Source: Nephrocerus scutellatus (Eukaryota; Arthropoda; Insecta; Diptera; Pipunculidae). Taken from it: 64,000 nucleotides of DNA. Below the pieces are notes generated by a model that saw only the letters and a list, made by a program, of their open reading frames with translations, was not told the DNA's origin and made no database searches. The translations under genes were made by a program, and so were the position numbers. This document shows, piece by piece, positions 11,172 to 20,765 of this stretch (positions are counted from its first letter, which is position 1; the number at the start of each line of letters is the position of its first letter). The stretch is from positions 1,659,001 to 1,723,000 of the forward strand of contig OX352764.1 of assembly GCA_947095585.1 (NCBI GenBank). Direction: 5' to 3'.

Positions 11172-11525
11172 TTACTCTTTATTTTTGAAAAGCGGATGGG
11201 AATTATGTCGGTTTGCGAAAGGAAAAATTTGAAAGACTTGTAAAGTCGCTATGGTTGGTGTGGAATAGTTTAAGGTGGTGTCTTTGATAGTGATAAGTCC
11301 TAGATTGACCAGGCTTCTCTTTGTGAAAGTCACTAGAACGGTTTTGCAAGGATAGATGGATAGTTCTTCTCTCCTGCACCATTCAAACACGTGTAGTAAA
11401 GAACCTTGCATGACACTAGCAATGGTCTTGCTGTGCTTACCACTAATAAAAATGGCCAAGTTACCCACCCAGGGTTTTGGCTTCTATAGAAGCTGTAAAC
11501 ATGTGGATGTGGAAGAATTCAATGA
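11172..11525 (-). pseudogene. R1-like LINE family D, RT palm end, catalytic motif lost
   Basis: The minus strand reads NLAIFISGKHSKTIASVMQG, then WCRREELSIYPCKTVLVTFT, then LGLITIKDTTL. This is the block after the second RT catalytic motif in R1/LOA-type LINEs (YADDLAI-ISG ... WC---L--NP-KT-LV-FT). Here the expected YADD is replaced by VGNL, so both metal-binding aspartates are gone. About 100 residues survive. The 5' side on the minus strand meets a TTAGATTAGA-type short tandem repeat near 11540. Confidence 0.65.
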
Positions 11526-11537
11526 CTTTCGTAGAAG

Positions 11538-11860
11538 CTAGATTAGATTAGATTAGAGATTTTGATTTTAGATTGGAATGTCCTGGACTAAATATGCTGT
11601 AAGTACATATGTTGAGGAGAAGAGACACTTCCTATGCTCTCGTCCGGCTAAACCACGCAGTAGGCTAAAACGTCTGTGGGCTACTACCTAATGGACAACT
11701 GCAAAACCTGTAAAGTGCGCAACATCCTAGAATTAATAAAAACCTAGAAAGCTTAGAAAGGGTTCTGTTAAGCGGGAAAAGGTAAAAGATCCCGTGGTAC
11801 CACAATGGACGTTCAGCGCTATGAGTGTGCCCCCGAACCTAAACTAACATAGATGGCAAA
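11538..11860 (+). repeat. Possible LINE 3' end (family G copy 2)
   Basis: A TTAGA tandem tract at 11540-11557 is followed by unassigned sequence. A closing block at 11795-11855 matches the one near 1195-1245, including 'ccgtggtaccacaatggac' and a gagtgtgcc---aacctaa end. The terminal CCTAA-like repeat fits a non-LTR 3' tail. No protein is legible. Confidence 0.35.
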
Positions 11861-11864
11861 AATA

Positions 11865-14375
11865 AGGCTGAGATCTCTAGAGAAAACTGGGATTAATTTA
11901 TACCACCACCACACACGCAACCACATTTTTTTTAAAGACTTTCCAACATTGCTTAAAATTAAAAATGCAATTATTCAGAAATGAGCAGACGTTTTGGATG
12001 TTGCTATTTGTTAAGAAAATTTATTTAAATTTTTCCCAAAAGGCATCTAGTCGCTTACTACCGACGATAGCTTTTTCAACTGTGTCATCGGTGGCGAGAA
12101 GTGTGTCTCTGTGTGTGTGCGGTGCCTGCGGAACAAGCGTTTCTGATGGCAACTAAACTTCTCATCGCAAATTTATGGCTTTTATTTTGTGATTTATGAC
12201 CACATATCGGATCGGAAGGGAATGTAGGTATACTCTTTTTACAAAAGGCAAGCAAGTGTTTGCCGGGGAACCCCACTACCTCATGTGTATGTGTTTTTGA
12301 GTGCAAATAGATACAGCAAGATGCGGCGGAAAGATGAGCGTCGCATCCACATCCACATTATTCCAATCTCAATGAAGTTGTTCATTGTGCTGCGGTGCTC
12401 TTCTGGGAGCAAGAGGTTAGCACATCTCCCAGTCCATCCAACATGATGAGTGCCTGGAAGATTAAATTCCCTTTTTAGAGACACGAGTCGAGAAGAGGTA
12501 CCACAACAACGCTCCATACCCTTTACTCACGCGCTCTACGCTCAGGTTGTTATTTATGATGCCCAATGGCGGAATTTATCGATCCTGCGATTTAGAGGAC
12601 GATGCGTTTTTCTACTTTTGATCGAAAAATTCTTTCAGTTGGAACTGTGGGTTATCGTTTTTGTTGTTGTGGCAGTGAAGCAATTAATTCCGTTGGCAAA
12701 TCAAATGGATGGCATCAATGAATCAATAGTGTGCGCTCATCTATCGCGGTGGAAGCTACCCAATGAACCTCATCAAGCCAACATAAGCTAAACGACATAT
12801 TGCTTAGCCATTGTAATCACAACAATATTGAATGAGGGAAGCAAATAGCCTCCAGTATGAGGGGATGTCACTTACAAGGACATTCCGTAATATTACATAC
12901 CACCTCCCGCCAGATTGAAACATGTTTACTCCTTATTATCGAGAATATTATGTCATTTTGATTGAACGAGGATATTGGTGGGATGAGATGGGATGAAGAA
13001 ATATTTTCTCCGTTTTGCCTCGACGACCTGTGGATTGCAGAATGTCTTTGTCTTGTCGCTGCGGGTGGGTGCGGGTGAATTGGTTGGTAAGCTTCCCTAA
13101 GGCTTTCTTCATCCAATTTCATTGAAGAGAACTTGTGCGCCTTATGCAATGGAAATGGCTCGACGACAGCAGGCCGATACTCCCAGACAGATGAAACTAA
13201 ATTCGATTTATATTGAGCTGATGAGTTAGAGATTGAAAAACCATGGAAGGGGGGAAGGCGAACAATATTGACCTCTGGAGGGCTATCAAAATAGATAATA
13301 TCGATGGCATGTTCGTCCCCCTTGGCCAAAACAAACAAACGAGCGAATGAACGCCCAAACTGGAGCGGCGGCAAACGAACAAATGAATAAATGATAAGGA
13401 AAGCTGGCAAATATCCTGCGATAATATTATTCTTTAACTGGAAATCCTTTTTATTTTCTTTCATCTTCTTCGTTCTGCTCTGGCAACTGCTGAACTGCTG
13501 CTGTTCAATACTCCCGTCATTCGATCTGATCCTTGATGACATTGCTGCTGTTGGCAATGGCATCTCATTTCGATGAAATTACTAATAAATAAACCCACAC
13601 ACACGCAAACGACCAGAGGGATGAAATCACATTTTAATCAAACGCTCAAGTGTTTTGTTAGATGCGATTCGCTCCTCGGCGTTCTGCTCAAGGATTCGCA
13701 ATCGCAATCGGATCGGCATTTATCCTCGTTGATTACTACATCAAATCAAGACTGAATCACATTGAGTCGCAGGAGGGCGATAAGTCAATGTGGACATAAA
13801 ATTCGATATCCTTAAGAGATTGCTAAGACAACATGTTGTTGTGTCGATGTATTGCGCAAAAGGATACAATGAGACGTCGGCAGGACCAGTCAGTCAGTCA
13901 GTCAGTCAGGTCACACAACTGAATGAGCTGAGACAAAGTTTGTGCCGTTTGCTTGTTGATTGCGCTGGAGGAAAGAGAAATAATTGGACAAAGTGCAGAA
14001 AGGTTCGTAATCGGCAGTAATCTAGATTGAGATTCGAGGAGTGGTCGTGGTGAGTTACCGTCACCGAAGCCAACGAATGTGTCACCGAATACAAGATCAG
14101 TTATTCTCTTAGGCCGGTTCGCGGTTGCAATTGCAAAGCTGCTTCCACTTGATGGCTTGAATATTTTCTTCTCAGATTAGCTCCTTCAAGATTTGTTAGT
14201 CAAATTGAAGGATTAATGTTAAACTTTATCGATTGCCAGGACAAATGGTGACACAGTTCAAGGAATTGTCACGCGAAACAGAGGTGCAGAAACTGGAATA
14301 ACAACAAAGCAGCGACAGCGTCATACAGAGAATAGGGTTTTTAAAAACTGTTATTTAACTTGACTTTGTCTGGCT
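11865..14375. other. TE-poor island; no gene recognised
   Basis: No transposon family seen elsewhere in the window occurs in this 2.5 kb. The minus frame 12868-13563 is open for 231 codons, but its product has no domain, no amphipathic or repeated pattern and no splice context I trust. A (CAGT)n tract lies at about 13888-13909. Plausibly host intronic or regulatory DNA. Confidence 0.45.
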
Positions 14376-14435
14376 GTATTGAGGGACCTAAGGGGAGTCT
14401 TGAGGTGGTTTTGAGGTCTTGAGGTAATGATGATG
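14376..14435 (+). repeat. Short block of GGTCTTGAGG-type minisatellite
   Basis: Contains 'gagtcttgaggtgg' and 'tgaggtcttgaggt', the same motif that forms the long arrays at 15.66-16.02 and 50.2-50.7 kb (plus sense) and 23.0-23.45 kb (minus sense). It is followed by a (GATGAT)n tract. Confidence 0.6.
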
Positions 14436-14462
14436 ATGATTGTCATTAAAACGGGTGTATAT

Positions 14463-14701
14463 TGGTTGGCGTCGTGGCTCAGTGCATGGGCTTGTAGTTC
14501 GAATCCCACGAAACACCAAAAGTATTTTTCACGGTCCTACCTATCGCGAATGTCTGACAAATAGCCGAGAGTAATAACTTCTCATGGAAAGCTTCTTAAT
14601 TCGCCTTTCGGATACGGCAATAAATTGTGTGCAAAAATATACATGCACAACACAAATGGTCGCGAGAATATAGGAATTGGACCGCAACGGGCTGTCGCGC
14701 C
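14463..14701 (+). mobile_element. tRNA-derived SINE, copy 1
   Basis: The head reads 'tggcgtcgtggctcagtgcatggg' (a box-A-like segment, TGGCTCAGTG) and then 'agttcgaatccc' (box B, GTTCGAATCC), as in a tRNA-type internal RNA polymerase III promoter. The body shares with the copy at 50.94 kb the blocks 'caccaaaa-tatttttcacgg', 'cgagagtaataactt', 'aaagcttctt-aattcgcc' and 'caacacaaatgg'. It ends near 'gggctgtcgcgcc'. The head lacks part of the tRNA body between the two boxes. It encodes no protein and would move using the enzymes of a LINE. It lies directly beside the family A LINE 3' region. Confidence 0.75.
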
Positions 14702-14704
14702 GAA

Positions 14705-15240
14705 TATTAATATTTATACTGATAGCACTGCAACCCATGTGGATCAATTGCGCCTCCCCCTGACTATTGCTTTAGGGATCACGCCCGTTCCATATCAATG
14801 GCTCTTAGGAACTTATAAGGAGTGGATTCATTGAATGTCGCGCAGATATCGGGTTCTCTTCTTTGTCGGATCGTTACTCCACTACGCATCCGTTGAGAAG
14901 GTTCGACGGAGTTTCCTTCGCTTCTCCACAAAGCATGCAGCTGCCGTCCACTTCTATTCTTCGTTTATTTAGATGCCCTTTTAGTACACAATGACCTGTC
15001 AAGAACCCCGCAATGATTCTTACATTACTTCTACTTAGTTCCAATATCGAACAAGACCCAACATTTCTTTTGGTTTTCGTAAGCCTGGGAGATTTTCCTA
15101 TCTTATGGAAACAGTTGTCCTTCCTATTCTGCGTATCTCGCTCTACCCGCACAGCACGGTAATTTATTCCGCAGAATATTTCTGGTCCTATTAACAGAGT
15201 TTCTGCCCCTTTATTCGCGAGTCTATCCACTGCTTCGTTG
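14705..15240 (-). pseudogene. RNase H C-terminus and 3' UTR, LINE family A copy 2
   Basis: Reading from about 15240 downwards: HSGLDSNEAVDRLANKGAE (the GHxG--NE--D motif of RNase H, with its H and D), then GPEIFCGINYRAVR, LTGHCVLKGHLNKR and CMLCGEAKETPSNLL. The last is the C-x2-C zinc-knuckle that ends many R1/I-type ORF2 proteins. The open frame ends at 14874. The non-coding tail (to about 14705) matches the tail of the 28.5-kb copy, for example 'agtcagggggagg-gcaat-gatc-' and a 'gcagtgctat' block. The N-terminal half of this RNase H lies at 15385-15655, separated by a small insertion. This is the clearest RNase H copy, but it has no RT attached. Confidence 0.75.
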
Positions 15241-15380
15241 CTGTCTAGACCACTGTGTTTATAAATAGACTCATTCCCAAGGGAGAAGTCCCTGAATGGT
15301 TTGCGTAAGGTGGGCTATGCCCTTTACTAAATTAAAAATTCGATGGAATCGAATGGAATCGAAGGTACAAACGTACCTTG
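15241..15380 (-). mobile_element. Small retroposon tail (family L copy 1) inserted in RNase H
   Basis: On the minus strand this reads as a 3'-end-like block: 'agtaaagggcatagccca', then a cattcaggga block, then a ctcccttggg-atgagtc end. The same block occurs at 31.54-31.62 kb (minus, followed by a 24-nt poly-A) and 28.71-28.77 kb (plus, A-rich tail). Here it separates the first half of the RNase H domain from its GHSGLDSNE half, so it arrived after the host LINE. It is probably a 5'-truncated LINE or SINE 3' end. Confidence 0.6.
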
Positions 15381-15384
15381 TTAA

Positions 15385-15655
15385 TTTCGCAAAGTCTGCT
15401 TAGCTTCACCAAAAGTCTTAACGTGATGTGGAATGCTCTTAGCGCAGCTTGTCTGTTTGTCATGATGGCTATTTTCTGCCTCACGTTGTTCCTTTCCTGA
15501 TTATAGTGAGCAGATCATTCGATTACATGTACTTCTACCTGAAATATGCTTACGTACTGCCCCATTGCTTCAAAGTACTTGGTTCGTGGTCCATGAATTT
15601 CTGCACCCGTACCTTCTGCTTTCTTTAATTCTTCCTTATACCACTTTATCATTCT
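15385..15655 (-). pseudogene. RNase H N-terminal half, LINE family A copy 2
   Basis: The minus strand reads KKAEGTGAEIHGPRTKYFEA, then SIFQVEVHVIE, then a degraded helix with a QAALR-like block. This is the counterpart of DGSKAEGTGAGAHGPRTKY at 28.0 kb. The catalytic DGS has decayed. Together with 14874-15240 it makes a full-length but interrupted RNase H domain. Confidence 0.65.
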
Positions 15656-16020
15656 CGGTTGAATCTGGTACTCAGAGCAGGATCTTGAGGTGATATTGAG
15701 GGGAGGGAATTGTGAAGGCGTCTTAAGATGCTATTTAGGTGGTCTTGAAGGGGTTCTTTAGGATTTTGAGAGGGTCTTGAGGACCTATTGAGGGAGGTCT
15801 TTTGGGGTCCTTTGGTGGGTCTACTTTTGGGGATGTCTTGGTGGTTTTTTGAGAAGGTCTTTTGTGGCGTTATACAGGATATTAAAGGGATCTTGAGAGG
15901 GTATTGAGCTGGTCTCGAGCGGGATATTGAGGGGGTATTTTGGGGTCTGTTTGGGGTCATTAAGTGCCTTTTGGGAGTCTCTTGAGGTGGTCTCGAGCGG
16001 GATATTGAGGTGGTTTAAAT
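15655..16020 (+). repeat. GGTCTT-rich degenerate minisatellite array 1
   Basis: About 365 bp of irregular tandem units built on GGTCTTGAGG / GGTCTTTTGGGG with spacing near 15-25 bp. Base composition is strongly skewed: G and T on the plus strand, very little C or A. It directly abuts the family A RNase H relic. Similar arrays lie at 23.0-23.45 kb (opposite sense) and 50.2-50.7 kb. Confidence 0.75.
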
Positions 16021-17153
16021 AAGATTAAAAGACATCAAAGTGAGGCTTCTTCTCGCTTTCATCGCCGAACTCTTCAGCAATTTTCGTTCTAGTCCAATCG
16101 ATTTACTTTACATCCTACGGCTGTCGTTCCTTAATTTGAATTCAACAGATAGGTCGTCCATTTTTTTTGCATACAAATATATTTTGCTGGCATTTTATTA
16201 TTTGCCCGAAAGGATAACACAAAACAGTTTGAAATTGCACTTTTCGTCCTTGTCGCTGAAGCTGAAGTCTTCGTCATAAAAGCGGAGAATTAATATCTCT
16301 TCCGCTGTTCGCATGCGATAAATGCAGTTGCAACTGTCCTTCCTCCGGGTTGATGATGGGGATGGGGGCGGTGTTAGTACCTTTTTTAATCGCCACTAGC
16401 GCTGAGACTTACAACGGACATAGAAACAAATGGACGGCGGATGCTCGCTCGATGGATGGATGAGGTTGGACCCGTACCTCAAAGAGGAATTGGAATGGCA
16501 TTTAAAAACAGAAAAAACAATTGTCCCAGGCGGAAATTCAATTTAATTAAAAATATCCTTTTATAGTCCGTAGCTTTGCGGATTTGTGTATGTGTGTACG
16601 GTATATGAACCCGCGGGGCATCATCAGCAACAGAGATTCGAAACCGCTTCCAAACCATTCGCACCCCACCACAAAATGAAACTGCAAACTATATGACGAA
16701 TACAGCTGTGGGGATTTAAGTCTCTGGCTTACAGCACACAAACACACACTCAGGCAAAGCGGGTAAGGCGGGACAAGAAAAAATCGCTGAAAAAATAATG
16801 AATTATCTCCGCGGCATTTTCAATTACATTCGTCCCTCTATTCCCATCCTTATTAAAATTAATTAAATTCACATTCGGAAAGATGAGTGCGGTGACAGTT
16901 GAGTAAGAAATGGAAAAATAGATTATAACGGGACGACCGCTGAGTCTGATTATTTTCTTTATCCTTTTTGATTTGAATAACTTTTTTACCGCTAGAATTG
17001 CCGCAAACTTTGCAGCAGTCCGTCCAACTGTTCGCCGTTTTGGTTAATTTGTTCCTTTGTACAGCCTGCGTAGCAGCTGGAAATTCGTCTTTCCGATTAG
17101 AGTGCACAATGGAAAGAGGATGACAACAAAAAAAAAATATTTTTTTCTCTCCC
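16021..17153. other. Unassigned DNA flanking the RTE insertion
   Basis: No gene recognised. It holds the left flank of the RTE element, ending in an A8/T7 tract. Frames are short and lack domains. Confidence 0.4.
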
Positions 17154-17168
17154 AGAAGTTCTTCAGAA
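17154..17168 (+). repeat. Target-site duplication, left copy
   Basis: agaagttcttcagaa, identical to 19193-19207 on the other side of the RTE element. Confidence 0.85.
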
Positions 17169-17322
17169 GGAGCTGACATGGGTATGGTACGGGATCATCA
17201 CCTTATGGTAGCTACTGTCCAGTTACGTACTGCATCAGTTCAAAGAATCCGCAATATCATCCGAATACCAGGTAAAGATCCCATCAGTACGCCAACAATT
17301 AAGGGATCATTTATCGCAAGGA

Positions 17323-17742
17323 GTGGAAGCAATCAGCATCTCACTGCCGACAACCATCCAAGAACATTGGAAGGATGTGAAAAATGTTTTCACATTTGGA
17401 GCGGAAAGTATTGTTGGTAGAAGTCAGGCAAGGCACAGCACGTGGCTTACCGAAGATACCTGGAGGCAGATTGAAGAACGTAAGCTACTTAAAGCTCGTA
17501 TTGTAGATATCCCAGCAGCAGCGAGGATCGAGCTAGAGACCATGTATCGAAGAAAAATGAGAGAAGTGCGGCGTAGTGTAAGACGTGACAAGCGTAACTA
17601 TATTAACAACCTGGCCTCAGAAGCAGAAGCAGAAGCAGCGAGCAGGTGCCATAGCAGAACCGTTTACAGAATCACCAAAGAGCTGACAGGTGGTCACCGC
17701 TCTTGCCAACATCCAGTGAAAGGCCGTACTCGTTTCAGATGA
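17323..17742 (+). pseudogene. RTE ORF fragment: linker before RT
   Basis: An open stretch of 139 codons inside the RTE element. It contains WLTEDTWRQIEERKLLKARI and a basic segment (MREVRRSVRRDKRNYINNL), ending in the TGGHRS---PVKGR block that precedes the RT fingers. A frameshift near 17735 separates it from the RT, where VSDEDQLKQWKEHFSTVLNR continues in another frame. Confidence 0.75.
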
Positions 17743-18780
17743 GGATCAGCTCAAGCAATGGAAGGAGCATTTCTCTACGGTCCTTAACCGTGTATTTGCT
17801 AACGATATGCACCAAATCAAACGAAGCTGCCGGAAGTAACAATTTCCCGAATTTCCACTTCAACTCCCAGCAAAGATGAGATCGCTACCGCGATCAACGC
17901 ACTACAGAACAACAAGTCTGTAGGACTAGATGGTATACCCGCAGAGCTTCTGCGTGCAGCTCAAACGACATCAGCAGAGCTTTTATATCGTCTTGTAGAG
18001 AGAGCTTGGGAGGAGCAAGAAGGGAATGATTGTCAAGCTCCTTAAAACTGGAGAGGCATTTTCGTTCTTCCTGCAGCTGCAAAGGTCATAGCCAAAGTAG
18101 TACATGAACGAATTAAGGAACATCTGGAAGATACACCCGATGCCGAACAAGCAGGTTTCCGCACTGGATCCTCCTGTGTAGACCACATAAACACCCTGCG
18201 GATCATTATTGAACAGTGCGTTGAATACCGGTCACCACTGCACCTGCTGTTCATCGATTTTGAGAAGGCGTTTGACAGTGTCAACAGACAGTTTATCTGG
18301 CTCGCTTTCGCAGGAGAGGTATACCCGAATACTAATATAAACTAATAGCTATTATTAAAGCAACCTATAATGGCTCTAAATGTCATGTGCTGCACAGAGG
18401 AAAGCTGTCAGAGGAATTCGATATCCTAAGTGGGGTACGACAAGGTTGCATTCTATCGCCGATACTTTTTTTGTTGGTGATGTATGTATGATGTACTTCG
18501 CGCAGCTTTATCTTCTGGAAACGGAGGAATTCGTTGGACTCTTACATCTTAACTCAAATATCTGGTCTACGCTGATGACGTTTGTTTACTCTCACACAGA
18601 ATTATGGAGCTGCACCAAATGACAGCAAATGTGGAGAGGGAGGCAAATGTTGTGGGTTTGAAGATTAACACTGCCAAAAACAAAATCATCAACCTCGGCA
18701 CTAACTCAGTAACTCCAGTTAGCATTGCTGTTCCAGTTAACAGTAGATAGTTTCTAATATCTTGGTGCAGCACTTGGAAG

Positions 18781-19158
18781 GTGACCGCTACTATCACAAA
18801 AAGATTACAAACGTTCGTAAATAGGTGCCTACGGAACACCTTAAGAGTTTTCTGGCCTAACCGTATCTCTAACGAATATCTTTACCAGATAACGGGCCAG
18901 GAACCAATAGGCACAACCATCCAACGACGGAAGTGGCAGTGGATTGGTCATACACTCCGAAAAGGCGACAGTTCCATAGCAAACTACGCAATGCAATGGA
19001 ACTCGTTATCTCAGGATGGTAGAAGAACGGGTCGTCTGAGAAATACATGGCGCAGAACAGTTGAGGAGGATTCACGGCCATTGGGGAAAAGTTGGAGAGA
19101 GCTGAATCTCATTGCCAGGAACCGCACGCGATGGCGCGAAGGCGTAGTAAAGCCCTAG
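18781..19158 (+). pseudogene. RTE ORF fragment: C-terminal domain
   Basis: 125 codons with FVNRCLRNTLRVFWPNRISN, RKWQWIGHTLRKGD and RRTGRLRNTWRRTVEEDSR, ending WREGVVKP. These are characteristic of the C-terminus of RTE-type ORF2 proteins. It is open to its natural stop, 31 bp before the GAA tail. Confidence 0.8.
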
Positions 19159-19192
19159 GACCCACAAGGGGATACAGGACATAAGAAGAAGA

Positions 19193-19207
19193 AGAAGTTC
19201 TTCAGAA
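19193..19207 (+). repeat. Target-site duplication, right copy
   Basis: agaagttcttcagaa follows the GAA tail and matches 17154-17168 exactly. Its first few bases could also belong to the GAA tail, so the certain duplication is at least the 11 bp after the leading GAA. Confidence 0.8.
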
Positions 19208-19589
19208 TTTGGTACAAAAATATCGAGGTAATCTCACAGGATTTCACACTGGAACTGTGGCCAATGGGTGAAGTTTAGCTTTTCTGATTGCCTGTAAATT
19301 ACTAAGACAGCATAGATGAGGGATAAGAGCTGTTGCATAGGCTGTTAAGAGATGACCAAGCCCCGTGTTTTTTTTTTGATATTTTTTATCGACTTTTATC
19401 GAATTATAACTCGGATGACCTGGTTTCGGCGTTCGGTCCTTAGCTTTGCCATTAGTAACGGTTTTGCATTTGGTAGTTTTGCGCTTGGTTTGGGTTGCCC
19501 TGGCTTAGACTCCTTGTTAGGTCCAGCTTCCGCTACCTCTGTTCTACTTCCGTCTTTTTCTTTGTTGAGCCTAAACTAGACAGACCCGA
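19208..19589. other. Unassigned sequence downstream of ORF1 relic
   Basis: On the minus strand this would follow the ORF1 relic and might hold the intergenic region or the start of an ORF2, but I recognise no endonuclease motif. A T9 run lies near 19369-19377. Confidence 0.35.
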
Positions 19590-20520
19590 AGGGCCAATTG
19601 ACCTTATAGTTGGAGCCCTTTAGGTCCTTGCTGTTTTGGTTGAGCCCGAGACTCTTAACTGCAGATGGTCGTTCTCCATGTCCTTGCGTGATGGGATCTT
19701 CCACTCTGTGTTTTGAAGCTCCTTGTTTTGGACTGTTAAGTGCCTGATAATTTTTTCGTTCGTCTCATTCCCACAGTGAGGAAGATAGACGTAGACGTCC
19801 TCCCCAACAATCTTAAGACTGGCATTTGCCCAAGGCTTTAGGCGGGATCCAGCTTGGTTAGCCATGCTGCCGTGTCATCATCTGCGCAGTCGACAGATAA
19901 CCACCCATTTCTGGTCCTGCAGCCCAGAAAGTTAGGGCTAATACCATCAGTGGGGAGCTCTGCCACCGCGTCCGCGATGCTATCTTGGATCGTAGCCATT
20001 TGCGTCACCTCCAGTTTGACAACAGGAAGGCCTTGGTCTATGATTACCAACCTGATTGCCTTCGTGATGTCACTGTAGCCTGGCGCTTTTTGCGATCCGC
20101 CGGCTGCCTCTTCTTCCCTTGACTTTAACCAGTTTTTTCTAGGTAAGTCGGTTTCTCGGATACTTTGAGGGTGGAGTTGGTTTGCTTATCTCTTTTCGGC
20201 GGGTTTTTAGGGCTGGAGTCGTTTGAGAGAACTCGTTTTTGTGTTGTTGTGACCGTCCTGTATTTAATTTTATTCTGGCACTGGGCTAGTGCCTCGTCAT
20301 GTGAGAGTCCCGTAATTTTTAGGAAATTTAATCGTTTCCTTGCGGCACCGCTCCTCCTACTGTCTTCAAGGTAAAAGGTCGTGCGTCCGTCCCTTATGTC
20401 TGACGTAGTTGATGTGGACATATTGTCCATGCATTTTGGTACACTAGAGCCTTGTGCAGGGACATAGTCCACGGTGATGTTGCTAGACGCGTCCGTGCTG
20501 TCATGGTCATAGTTGTTGTG
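19590..20520 (-). pseudogene. LINE ORF1 relic with DUF4780-like domain
   Basis: Three minus-strand segments in shifted frames make one protein. The N-terminal basic part (20472-20125) contains RKRLNFLKITGLSHDEAL and SNDSSPKNPPKRDKQT. Then come ITKAIRLVIIDQGLP, NFLGCRTRNGWLSVDCADD and AAWLTKLDP (20050-19838). Last are KIVGEDVYVYLP, HLTVQNKELQNTEWKIPSR and LQLRVSGST (19865-19620). The order (VAIID--P---L, a chain rich in C-D, a W-L pair, a VYLP strand, the QN--L-T--W-V--R block) resembles DUF4780, common in ORF1 proteins of insect non-LTR elements, where it is thought to act like an RNA-binding gag. Frameshifts near 20140 and 19850 break it. No ORF2 is recognisable downstream. It could belong to any of the LINE families here. 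Confidence 0.6.
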
Positions 20521-20765
20521 TGATCACTTTCGGAAGTAGGGCCTTAGGGTTCCATGGCTTTCGAGATTGGTGCGTTTGGAGGAGCACTGCCATCACGGTT
20601 TATTTTTTATAGACTATCCATGAGTTACGTTTAACTTAACTTTACGTCCAAAGTAGGCTTGAGGAGGCTTGAATTCGGAGCGCTTTTATTATTACTCCGT
20701 ATTGCGGTTTGTCCCAATATTTTGTATAATTTCGACCGCGTGGGGTTCTATGCTCAATTCTGAAT
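20521..20765 (-). other. Probable 5' leader of the ORF1 relic
   Basis: This stretch lies upstream of ORF1 on the minus strand, without a frame of note. The leader call is positional inference only. Confidence 0.25.

Larger units (their letters stand above)
17169..19192 (+). mobile_element. 5'-truncated RTE-clade LINE with target-site duplication
   Basis: The element begins in the last part of the endonuclease (ADMGMVRDHHLMVATVQLR) and runs through the linker (IEERKLLKAR, then RRSVRRDKRNYINNLASEAE). RT follows: IATAINALQNNKSVGLDGIP, LFIDFEKAFDSVNRQFIW near 18250, and YLVYADDVCLLS with YADD at 18568-18579. The C-terminal arm is RRKWQWIGHTLRKGD ending at 19158. Compared with RTE elements, the N-terminal endonuclease is missing and the RT carries several frameshifts, stops and a deletion around the fingers (near 18040). 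The 3' end is a (GAA)n tail, typical of RTE elements, which end in short tandem repeats rather than poly-A. Both sides carry the same 15 bp. It is inactive. Confidence 0.88.

Noticed and set aside
12868..13563. 231-codon open frame on the minus strand, longest outside transposons besides the 676-aa RT
   Set aside because: The product shows no domain, signal peptide or repeat. Amino-acid use follows base composition, overlapping frames exist on the other strand, and no splice or promoter context supports it.
15649..15960. Pro/Ser/Gln-rich protein on the minus strand
   Set aside because: Produced by reading the GGTCTT minisatellite in reverse; no conservation expected.
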